A stretch of 39,753 nt of DNA from JALVIU01 sp964462295. GTDB taxonomy: Bacteria > Atribacterota > JALVIU01. The position numbers and the translations under genes are program-made. The notes beneath the pieces were generated by a model. It saw nothing but the letters and a program-made list of their open reading frames with translations. It was not told the origin of the DNA and ran no database searches. Within the stretch, counting starts at the first letter, position 1. Every line of letters starts with the position of its first letter. Shown here in pieces: positions 16,430 to 23,954 of this stretch. The stretch lies in NCBI GenBank assembly GCA_964462295.1, contig CAYWXH010000010.1, positions 1 to 39,753 on the forward strand, given 5' to 3'.

Positions 16430-16816
16430 CTATTCCCTCACTGAAATAGCATCCATAGCCACTTTAGCCCCTTTAGGAAGAGAGGATACCACTACAAAAG
16501 AGCGAGCAGGGGGTCTTTCCGAAAAGTATTTACTATATACCTCATTTACCTCAGAAAAACTCTCAATATCATCTACATAAACAGTCATTTTAAGAATTTC
16601 TTCTAAAGAAGAATCTCCTGCCTCTACTATTGCCTTTATATTCTCTATTACCCTTCTGGTCTGCTCCTTTATTCCTCCATTTACAATCTCTCCTGTTTTC
16701 GGGTCAATGGGAAGTTGCATAGAAGTAAATACTAGATTCCAAAATGCAACACCTTGAGAATATGGTCCAAGAGCAGAAGGGGCCTCCCCTGTAGATACTA
16801 TATGTTTTTTTATCAT
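16430..16816 (-). CDS. ridA: RidA/YjgF/YER057c family protein, atypical active site
   Basis: RidA proteins hydrolyse the enamine/imine intermediates released by PLP ammonia-lyases and protect PLP enzymes from 2-aminoacrylate. The 128-aa protein aligns end to end with E. coli RidA. The equivalents of Tyr17 (Tyr19 here, GPYSQG), Asn88 (FSEVNEVY) and Arg105 (PPARSF) are kept. By my alignment the Gly31 equivalent is Met33 (TSMQLP instead of TSGQIP) and the Glu120 equivalent is Ala, so activity may be altered. It leads an operon with two PLP lyase-type enzymes, which fits the role. AGGAGGGAG lies before the ATG and a good promoter further upstream. Confidence 0.88.
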   Translation of the reverse strand: MIKKHIVSTGEAPSALGPYSQGVAFWNLVFTSMQLPIDPKTGEIVNGGIKEQTRRVIENIKAIVEAGDSSLEEILKMTVYVDDIESFSEVNEVYSKYFSERPPARSFVVVSSLPKGAKVAMDAISVRE

Positions 16817-16845
16817 AACTCCCTCCTAAGGAATGGATTTTTTAT

Positions 16846-16875
16846 ATTATACCCTCTAATTATATGTTTTATCAA
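16846..16875 (-). promoter_or_regulatory. promoter of the ridA-to-ygeW operon
   Basis: Minus-strand TTGATA (16870-16875), 18-base spacer and perfect TATAAT (16846-16851), 29 bases before the ridA ATG. It is back to back with the lepB promoter; 35 bases separate the two -35 elements. Confidence 0.72.
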
Positions 16876-16910
16876 CCCGAAATAAATTTATATATCAAAA
16901 ACTTTACTGA

Positions 16911-16939
16911 TTGACTTTTTTGTGAAGATATGCTTTAAT
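16911..16939 (+). promoter_or_regulatory. promoter of lepB, extended -10
   Basis: TTGACT (16911-16916), 17-base spacer and TTTAAT (16934-16939) with TG at 16931-16932. The -10 ends 4 bases before the first lepB ATG and 10 before the second, so the mRNA has almost no leader. Confidence 0.7.
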
Positions 16940-16943
16940 ATGA

Positions 16944-17456
16944 ATGATTATGGGGAAAAATATAAAAGAAATTTTAAAAACAATAATTATATCTGTAATT
17001 ATTACATTAACTATTACGACCTTTATTGCACAAATTACGCAGATAAAAGGGCGCTCTATGGAGCCCTCTCTTATAGATGGAGAAAGGGTAATAAATGTCA
17101 AAATTGTATACAAAATAGAGAAACCCAAAAGAGGAGAAGTAATAATATTTAGACCTCCTTTCAAGACAAAGGAAAACTATATAAAAAGAATTATAGGACT
17201 TCCTGGTGAAAAAATTGAAATTAAAGATGGTTATGTATATATAAATAATAAACTCCTAGAAGAACCTTACATCCTAAATAGATCACATGATAATTGGGGG
17301 CCAAAAATCGTACCTCCTAATATGTATTTTGTATTGGGGGACAATAGGGTAAACAGTAGTGATAGTAGGGTTTGGGGTTTTCTTCCGAAGGAAAATATTA
17401 TTGGAAAAGCCATATTGATATTTTGGCCGTTAAATAAAATAAAGTATGATATTTAG
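16944..17456 (+). CDS. lepB: signal peptidase I
   Basis: Type I signal peptidase removes signal peptides from exported proteins at the outer face of the membrane. The 170-aa chain has one N-terminal membrane helix (about residues 9-30), the nucleophile Ser38 in GRSMEPSL, the general-base Lys81 in YIKRIIGLPGE and the GDNRVNSSDSR box. The size matches the short Gram-positive-like form. Two starts are possible, ATG at 16944 or ATG at 16950. No SD precedes either one, and the -10 box is so close that the transcript is probably leaderless. It leads a three-gene unit with the glycosyltransferase fusion and the clostripain-like lipoprotein. Confidence 0.93.
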   Translation: MIMGKNIKEILKTIIISVIITLTITTFIAQITQIKGRSMEPSLIDGERVINVKIVYKIEKPKRGEVIIFRPPFKTKENYIKRIIGLPGEKIEIKDGYVYINNKLLEEPYILNRSHDNWGPKIVPPNMYFVLGDNRVNSSDSRVWGFLPKENIIGKAILIFWPLNKIKYDI

Positions 17457-17468
17457 GAGTAACCAAAG

Positions 17469-19211
17469 ATGAGCCCTATAAAGTATGTTTTTATATTTTT
17501 ATTTTCAGGTATTGCATCTTTTCTCATTATAAAATCATTAAAAAAAAGAAAATACATGCCTATTCCTTTTATATATTGGTCAATTACTTCCCTTGCACTC
17601 CTTATAGGCAAAGGAGATAAAGTAGCATTAGGAATTATACTTTCATCTTTTTTAATATTATTTATGGATAGTTCAGAGGCATTTTGGAATAAGAAAATTG
17701 ATAAAAAATTCTTAAAAAATACGATCCTTTGGATAGGAATAATTGCGATACTATATTTTGCAAATATACGAATCAATTTTTTAACAAAACCAGATGGTAC
17801 ATATCTCTATTTTAATAATCTTACCTCTATTATCCTTACTACATTATGGCTTCTTATTATTGTAAATTCTATAAAACTTAGCTCTCTTATTCCAGGTTTT
17901 ACATCAGCCTTTATTTTTACTATTTCTCTTATATTTTTCGTAATAGCAGCTGCACAAAAACAAAATTTAAATACAGCAGTAGTACTTTCATTGACCCTCT
18001 CTTCCATCTCATTTCCCCTTATAAATTATGAATTTAGATATCCTAAAATGAATATAACTAAAGAACTAAATCTATTTTATGGATTTTTACTGGGCATAAT
18101 CTCTATAACTGGAATGCTAAAAAGTCCTGCGACTATTTCAATTATAATTCCTGCAGTCCTTCTGAGCATCCCTATTATTGATACATCTTACGCAATAGTT
18201 TCTTCCTTGGTTTTAGGTAAACCAAAAAACCTCATACTTGAAACCATTATAAAAAGATTTTCTGATAAAAAGATCTCTAACAAAAAGATGCCTTTACTCA
18301 TATATGCAACTGGCTTATATCTAGCTATCTCCTCTCTTGTTCTCTATTTTTATCCCAATATATGGCTTGGAATAATCCTTTTAGGAAATGGTATCCTTTT
18401 CTATAATAAAACATTTTTGAAAGAAGAAGTAATAAATAAAGAAACGGAAAATACAAAAACTAATGAAAAATTTCATGTAGGAGATATTCCCATAGATAGG
18501 GTTACCCTTGATGAAGCGGTTAAAAAAATTGAAACCTTTATTATATCAGGGGCACCTCATATGGTAATTACCCCTGACAGTCTTGCCATTTTAAGGGCAC
18601 GAAAGGATAGGGAGTACAAAAGTCTCATTCATAAGGCGGATCTTGTTACACCAGATGGAAGCGGCCTCCTCTTTGCCTCTAAAATATTAGGAAACCCTAT
18701 AAGAGAAAGGGTTACAGGGATAGACCTTATAGATAAATTATTTCAAATAGGAGAAAAAAGGGGTTATAGATTTTACTTTTTGGGGGCAAAAAAGGGAGTT
18801 ACAGAGAAAGCCATGGATAATCTTTTAAAAAAATATCCAAATATAAAGATTGTAGGCATACATCATGGATACTTTAAAGACGAAAAAGTAGTCCTAAAAG
18901 ATATAAAGGAAAAACAGCCAGATATTTTACTTGTTGGCATGGGTGTACCTAAACAAGAAAAATGGATCTCTGAGCACATGGAAAAGCTAAGGGTTCCTGT
19001 CTCTATTGGTGTAGGGGGTAGTTTCGATGTACTTTCAGGAAAGATACCACGTGCACCTAAATGGATGCAAAAGTATGGGATAGAATGGGTATACAGAACA
19101 ATAAAAGAGCCCAATAGAATAAAAAGGATAATAAAGATACCTTACTTTATATTATGGATATTTTTCCTTACTCTAAAAGAAAAGTTTATAAAGAACGATA
19201 AAGGCAAATAA
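17469..19211 (+). CDS. degenerate TagO/WecA-like membrane domain fused to WecG/TagA glycosyltransferase
   Basis: This 580-aa protein joins two domains. Residues 1-310 are membrane helices that follow the WecA/TagO/MraY pattern, for example RINFLTKPDG and SIPIIDTSYAIVSSLVLGKP. However, the catalytic motifs are gone: the DD pair is Asp67-Ser68, the NxxNxxDGxDG segment reads NSIKLSSLIPGFTSA (133-147), GDSGS reads NITKE, and the HHRL motif is missing. Residues 337-560 are an intact GT26 (WecG/TagA/CpsF) domain with its catalytic Asp396 in TPDGSG, LVGMGVPKQEKWI and the C-terminal membrane-associating RAPKWMQKYGIEWVYR. GT26 enzymes add a sugar to undecaprenyl-PP-GlcNAc. The first half is probably a lipid-binding or anchoring pseudoenzyme. 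AGGAG precedes the ATG, 12 bases after lepB. Confidence 0.85.
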   Translation: MSPIKYVFIFLFSGIASFLIIKSLKKRKYMPIPFIYWSITSLALLIGKGDKVALGIILSSFLILFMDSSEAFWNKKIDKKFLKNTILWIGIIAILYFANIRINFLTKPDGTYLYFNNLTSIILTTLWLLIIVNSIKLSSLIPGFTSAFIFTISLIFFVIAAAQKQNLNTAVVLSLTLSSISFPLINYEFRYPKMNITKELNLFYGFLLGIISITGMLKSPATISIIIPAVLLSIPIIDTSYAIVSSLVLGKPKNLILETIIKRFSDKKISNKKMPLLIYATGLYLAISSLVLYFYPNIWLGIILLGNGILFYNKTFLKEEVINKETENTKTNEKFHVGDIPIDRVTLDEAVKKIETFIISGAPHMVITPDSLAILRARKDREYKSLIHKADLVTPDGSGLLFASKILGNPIRERVTGIDLIDKLFQIGEKRGYRFYFLGAKKGVTEKAMDNLLKKYPNIKIVGIHHGYFKDEKVVLKDIKEKQPDILLVGMGVPKQEKWISEHMEKLRVPVSIGVGGSFDVLSGKIPRAPKWMQKYGIEWVYRTIKEPNRIKRIIKIPYFILWIFFLTLKEKFIKNDKGK

Positions 19212-19227
19212 AAAAGGGGGAAATTTT

Positions 19228-20529
19228 ATGAAATTTAAGTTAGTTTTTTTAAGTTTGGCAATTTTTGTAGTATTAATGATCGGGGCATGTGTGCCATACG
19301 TACTTCCATATCCACCCACATATACACCAGGACCACCTCCAACCCAACCACCACCTACTACTACACCACCGTGGGTACAACCTACCCCAACACCTACTCA
19401 AGTAGTATCTATACCTAAGTGGACATTTATGGTATATGTAGATGGAGATAACAACCTTGAACCAAATGCAGTGGAGGACCTAAATGAAATGGAGATGGTA
19501 GGCTCTACATCTTCTGTAAATGTAGTAGCCCAGATCGACAGGATCCCAGGATATGATACCTCCAATGGGGATTGGACAGGGGCAAGAAGGTATTATGTTA
19601 CAAAGGATTATGACCCATATACTATAAATTCCACACTTATCCAAGATTTAGGAGAGGTCAATATGGGAAATCCTCAAACCCTCATAGATTTTGTAAGTTG
19701 GGCAGTTGCAAACTATCCTGCAGAACATTATGCACTTATCATATGGAACCATGGTGGAGGATTTAGAAAAAATACAAGATACCCACTTACCAAAGATATA
19801 GCCTTTGATGATACAAGTAATGATGCAATCACGATGCCAGATCTTTCATATGCACTTTCAAGAATAAGCTCTACACTTGGCAAGAAAATAGATCTTTTAG
19901 GAATGGATGCATGTCTTATGGGCATGATAGAGGTGGCATATGAGATAAAAGATTATGCAAATGTAATGGTCTCATCTGAGGAAAGCGAGCCCCTTGATGG
20001 ATGGCCATACAGCAGAATACTTACATCCCTTACCTCTAGTCCGACTATGTCGGCAAGTACACTAGGTAGCCAGATAGTAAACAATTTTGTAGCATTTTAC
20101 CAGGGAACAGAGAATGTAACACTTTCTGCCATTAACCTTTCACAGATAGACTCTCTAGCATATACAGTGTCTCAATTTGCAAGTGCAGTAATAAATGATA
20201 ACCTTACAAATCCCAATGAGTATATATATGATGCAAATTCAGCTGAATATTATAATGGTGACCAAGATTTCATAGACCTTTATGATTTCGCATCCATAGT
20301 GGCATATGATTCCTATGTATATGATACAAATGCCAAAAATTTGGCAAGTAGTATTATGTCTGGGGTACAAAGTGCAGTTATTGCAAAAGGGGCAACATTT
20401 GATATAGCATACAATAATGGTTTATCAATATATTTTCCATACAATCCACCTATAGATGCAAGATATGCCCTTACAAAATTTGCACAAAATACCTATTGGG
20501 ATGAAATGCTACAACACCTGGGATTTTAG
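19228..20529 (+). CDS. clostripain-family (C11) cysteine peptidase, lipoprotein
   Basis: This is a 433-aa exported cysteine peptidase of the clostripain family. A signal peptide ends in the lipobox IGAC with lipid-bearing Cys21, followed by a Pro/Thr-rich spacer (residues 22-58) and then the peptidase domain. The catalytic dyad is visible as His175 in IIWNHGGGFR and Cys229 in LGMDACLMGM, with the downstream SSEESEPLDGWPY segment typical of the family. C11 peptidases usually cleave after Arg or Lys. GGGGG lies before the ATG, 16 bases after the glycosyltransferase, and a strong hairpin follows. It is probably anchored on the outer face of the membrane. The role is unknown; surface protein processing or peptide feeding are possibilities. 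Confidence 0.88.
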   Translation: MKFKLVFLSLAIFVVLMIGACVPYVLPYPPTYTPGPPPTQPPPTTTPPWVQPTPTPTQVVSIPKWTFMVYVDGDNNLEPNAVEDLNEMEMVGSTSSVNVVAQIDRIPGYDTSNGDWTGARRYYVTKDYDPYTINSTLIQDLGEVNMGNPQTLIDFVSWAVANYPAEHYALIIWNHGGGFRKNTRYPLTKDIAFDDTSNDAITMPDLSYALSRISSTLGKKIDLLGMDACLMGMIEVAYEIKDYANVMVSSEESEPLDGWPYSRILTSLTSSPTMSASTLGSQIVNNFVAFYQGTENVTLSAINLSQIDSLAYTVSQFASAVINDNLTNPNEYIYDANSAEYYNGDQDFIDLYDFASIVAYDSYVYDTNAKNLASSIMSGVQSAVIAKGATFDIAYNNGLSIYFPYNPPIDARYALTKFAQNTYWDEMLQHLGF

Positions 20530-20567
20530 GTACAAATTAAACTTATTATACAATAAATTGAGGGTTT

Positions 20568-20612
20568 TATAAATAAAACTGCTGGATAACTTATCCAGCA
20601 GTTTTATTTATA
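20568..20612 (+). terminator. 22-bp palindromic hairpin between the clostripain-like gene and mreD
   Basis: Perfect inverted repeat, arms 20568-20589 and 20591-20612 around a single base. The descending arm ends in a U-rich run (GTTTTATTTATA). It ends the lepB unit, yet the mreD ATG begins 12 bases later with no SD and no good promoter between them. Confidence 0.85.
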
Positions 20613-20624
20613 GACAAAAATTAT

Positions 20625-21107
20625 ATGAGGAAATATATAATAGAAAGCTTACTTATAATATTTATACTGTTTATACAAATGCTTTTTAATTTTTATATGG
20701 GTATATGGGAATTAAAACCCGATTTTTTACTTATTTTTATTATTTCCATATCTCTTTCTGTAGAAATAAAGAAAAGCCTCATCCTAGGGGCATTTACAGG
20801 TTTTTTTGAAGACCTATTCTCTGGAGGGATTTTAGGGCTTTTCTTACTCTCAAAAGTTACTTTAGCATATGTATTATCTTACATAAAAGATAGTCTTAAG
20901 GGAGAATATCTAACCTTACTTATCCCTATTATTGTATTTTTGGGGTCACTTTCTGTATATGAAATTGAACTCATCTTTGCAAGGATCTTACATATAGGCT
21001 CTTATAATCACCTATTTATAATAAAATTAAGTTTTATAAATTTTCTATTCTCACCTATATCATATATCTTTATAAAATTAATAAGAAAAATAGAAGAGGA
21101 AAAATGA
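20625..21107 (+). CDS. mreD: rod-shape-determining protein MreD
   Basis: The 160-aa integral membrane protein of the cell-elongation complex has five or six hydrophobic helices and the MreD-type sequence LKPDFLLIFIISISLSVEIKKSLILGAFTGFFEDLFSGGILG. It is the first of a mreD-PBP2-rodA group, as in many bacteria, but mreB and mreC, which usually precede it, are not here. There is no SD before the ATG; the upstream bases are TAGACAAAAATTAT. Expression may come from read-through of the hairpin just upstream or from an atypical promoter. The stop overlaps the PBP2 start as ATGA. Confidence 0.85.
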   Translation: MRKYIIESLLIIFILFIQMLFNFYMGIWELKPDFLLIFIISISLSVEIKKSLILGAFTGFFEDLFSGGILGLFLLSKVTLAYVLSYIKDSLKGEYLTLLIPIIVFLGSLSVYEIELIFARILHIGSYNHLFIIKLSFINFLFSPISYIFIKLIRKIEEEK

Positions 21108-22858
21108 AGTTTTATGAAAATCTAAAGCCAAGGATAATAATAATCGGTATCTTTATTGCCTTTGCATTTATCTTTTTAATTTTAAGACTCTGGCAACTTC
21201 AAATAATAGATCAAGACATATTTAAAGAAAAGGCCCTAAGGAATCGAACAAGACTTAGATTAATAAAGCCTGCCAGGGGACTTATCTATGATCGAAATGG
21301 AAATCTCATAGTATCAAATACCTCATCTTTCTATATTGCCATTATTCCTGCAGAAACATACAGAGATATAGAGAAAACAAGTAAGATACTTGGAGAGATC
21401 CTTAATATAGATAAGGAAAAGATAAAAGATATAGTAAAAAAGAGAGGGAGATATTCCTATAAGGAATACATATTAAAAGACAAACTGGACATAAAAGAGG
21501 TAACAGAGCTTAAAGAACATCAAGATGAATTAAGTGGAATAGTAATTGGGCTAAGGCCTATAAGAAAATATATTTATAATTCATTTGCTGCCCATCTTAT
21601 AGGCTATACAGGTCTTATATCATTAAAAGAATTACGCGCATCTAAAGATGATCCTTACGGGTATGATGTAAATGATATAGTAGGTAAAAGTGGAATAGAA
21701 AAAACCTTTGAGGAAAAACTAAGAGGGGTCAAGGGATGGGAAGAGGTAGAGGTAAATACATACGGACGGATAGTAAATATAATCCAGAGAAAAGATCCCA
21801 AAATAGGAGAGCCTCTCTATCTCTCTATTGACAAAGACCTCCAACAATTCGTAGAATCTCTTCTTTTAGGCAAAAGAGGGGTTATCATAATTAGTAATCC
21901 TAAAACATTTGAGATTCTTGCAATGGCAAGTAGCCCCACTTACAATCCTGAAATATTTATTGACACAAAAAAATATAAAAAAGAGTGGCAAAAAACTATG
22001 TCAAACCCAGCCCATCCACTTACAAATAGAGCTATACAAGGAATATATCCTCCGGGATCCATCTTTAAGTTAGTTACCGCAATTGGGGCACTTGAAGAAG
22101 GTTGGAATCCCAGTAAAGAAATATATTGTGGTGGGGTAACAAAAATCGCAGGTAGAAACTTTTACTGCTGGAAAAGGTCTGGACATGGAGATCTCAATCT
22201 TTTAGAAGGTATAGAAAACTCATGTAATATTCAATTTTACACATTGGGAGGATATATAGGTCCCAATAAATTGTATAAATATGGTAAAATGTTAGGGTTA
22301 GGAGAAAAGACAGGCATAGGTCTTCCTGGAGAAAAAAAAGGGCTTCTACCAAATCCAGCATGGAAAAGAAAAAGACTAAAAGAGATTTGGTACCCAGGAG
22401 ATACGGCAAATATGTCAATAGGACAGGGTTTTGTTCTTGTAACACCTATTCAAATTTTATCACTTATAAATACGATAATAAATAATGGAAAAGTATATAT
22501 GCCACAAATAATCAAGACAAATACACCAGAAATAAAGAAAAAATTAAACATAAGAAAAAGAAGTTTTGAGCTTGTCAAAGAAGGCATGAGACTTGTAGTC
22601 AAAGAGGGAACCGCAAGGGCTTCTCGCATAAGAGAATTGCCATATGCAGGAAAAACAGGTACTGCACAAAACCCTCATGGAGAGCCTCATTCCTGGTTTG
22701 CAGGGTTTGCGCCATATCCAAATCCCGAGATATCTTTTGTAATCCTTATAGAAAACGGTGGTGAAGGTTCAGAGGCAGCAGCGCCTATTGCAAAAAAGAT
22801 CGTAGAAAAATATTTTAATATCCCAGAGGAAGTAGAAGATGAAGAAAAAAAGGACTGA
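21104..22858 (+). CDS. mrdA: penicillin-binding protein 2 (elongasome transpeptidase)
   Basis: This class B penicillin-binding protein cross-links peptidoglycan during rod elongation and works with RodA. The 584-aa protein has an N-terminal membrane anchor (residues 11-28), the pedestal motif RGLIYDRNGNLI near 58 and the transpeptidase domain. Active-site motifs are SIFK (Ser319, Lys322), SCN (373-375) and KTGTAQ near residue 520. The Cys in the SxN motif is a natural variant. It overlaps mreD by 4 bases and rodA by 20, so it is co-translated with both. Confidence 0.94.
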   Translation: MKFYENLKPRIIIIGIFIAFAFIFLILRLWQLQIIDQDIFKEKALRNRTRLRLIKPARGLIYDRNGNLIVSNTSSFYIAIIPAETYRDIEKTSKILGEILNIDKEKIKDIVKKRGRYSYKEYILKDKLDIKEVTELKEHQDELSGIVIGLRPIRKYIYNSFAAHLIGYTGLISLKELRASKDDPYGYDVNDIVGKSGIEKTFEEKLRGVKGWEEVEVNTYGRIVNIIQRKDPKIGEPLYLSIDKDLQQFVESLLLGKRGVIIISNPKTFEILAMASSPTYNPEIFIDTKKYKKEWQKTMSNPAHPLTNRAIQGIYPPGSIFKLVTAIGALEEGWNPSKEIYCGGVTKIAGRNFYCWKRSGHGDLNLLEGIENSCNIQFYTLGGYIGPNKLYKYGKMLGLGEKTGIGLPGEKKGLLPNPAWKRKRLKEIWYPGDTANMSIGQGFVLVTPIQILSLINTIINNGKVYMPQIIKTNTPEIKKKLNIRKRSFELVKEGMRLVVKEGTARASRIRELPYAGKTGTAQNPHGEPHSWFAGFAPYPNPEISFVILIENGGEGSEAAAPIAKKIVEKYFNIPEEVEDEEKKD

Positions 22859-23954
22859 TATTGTAATAATCTTATCAGGTCTACTCCTTACTATATTTGG
22901 CCTTATAGCAATATATAGCTGTACAATCGGAGACCCATCCCTCATCCCTGTATTTAAGAAACAAATCATTTGGTCTATTTTAGGTATTATACTTTCGATC
23001 ATCGTATTCTATATAGATACCAAATATCTATATAAATATTCCTATTGGATATATGGACTTGGTGCGCTTATCTTGATTATGGTACTTATTCACGGAAGGT
23101 ATGTATATGGTGCAAAAAGATGGTTAAGTGTTGGACCTTTTGTTGTTCAGCCGTCTGAATTTGCAAAGCTTGCAAATATAGTAATACTTGCAAGGATACT
23201 ATCTGATATTAGATTTTCAGAGAAAGATGAGATAGGTCAAATTATAAAATCCTTTTTTGTAGCAGGTACTTATACTTATTTAATATTTAAAGAACCTGAT
23301 CTTGGAACATCATTGGTCTTTATAGTAACCCTTTTTGCTATAATATTTGCATCAGGGATAAGATGGAAATACATATTATTCATGATTGGCTTATCAATAG
23401 CAGGGGCACCTCTTTTATGGTTTTCCTTAAAAGATTATCAAAAATTCAGAATATTGGTATTTTTAAATCCAGAGCTTGATCCCCTAAAATCAGGTTACAA
23501 TGTTATACAATCGAAAATCGCCATTGGATCAGGTGGATTATGGGGAAATGGACTCTTTCAAGGAACTCAGAGCAAGTTACAGTTTATTCCTAAGCAGCAT
23601 ACAGATTTTATCTTTTCAGTCATAGGAGAAGAACTCGGATTCATAGGTGCATTAATACTTCTTGGACTTTTTGCCTTATTAATATATAGATCCCTAAAAA
23701 TAGCATATTCTTTAGATGACAAATTTGACTTTTTGCTTATAATAGGAATAGTGTCTATGTTCACTTTTCACATGTTTGTAAATATCGGAATGACTACAGG
23801 ATCTCTTCCTGCCACAGGGCTTCCATTACCATTTATAAGCTCTGGTGGGAGTTTTATGCTTACAAATTGGGTAAGCATAGGAATTTTATTAAGTATAGGC
23901 TCAAAAATAAATAAAAAGAGAGAAAATTATGGAAATAAAAAAGAAAATAGATAG
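22839..23954 (+). CDS. rodA: peptidoglycan polymerase RodA (SEDS family)
   Basis: RodA polymerises glycan strands from lipid II in the elongasome. The 371-aa polytopic protein has the SEDS signatures GAKRWLSVGPFVVQPSEFAKL near residue 90, KEPDLGTS with the catalytic Asp near 155, IGSGGLWGNGLFQGTQ, FIPKQHTDFIFSVIGEELGF and the C-terminal GLPLPFISSGGS. The first 20 bases lie inside mrdA. The 3' end overlaps the next radical SAM gene by 26 bases, so the whole run is tightly packed. Confidence 0.94.
   Translation: MKKKRTDIVIILSGLLLTIFGLIAIYSCTIGDPSLIPVFKKQIIWSILGIILSIIVFYIDTKYLYKYSYWIYGLGALILIMVLIHGRYVYGAKRWLSVGPFVVQPSEFAKLANIVILARILSDIRFSEKDEIGQIIKSFFVAGTYTYLIFKEPDLGTSLVFIVTLFAIIFASGIRWKYILFMIGLSIAGAPLLWFSLKDYQKFRILVFLNPELDPLKSGYNVIQSKIAIGSGGLWGNGLFQGTQSKLQFIPKQHTDFIFSVIGEELGFIGALILLGLFALLIYRSLKIAYSLDDKFDFLLIIGIVSMFTFHMFVNIGMTTGSLPATGLPLPFISSGGSFMLTNWVSIGILLSIGSKINKKRENYGNKKENR

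Noticed and set aside
16922..17152. 76-aa frame overlapping the start of lepB
   Set aside because: It is in another frame, with unusual Asn/Tyr/Cys composition, while the signal peptidase frame carries all family motifs.
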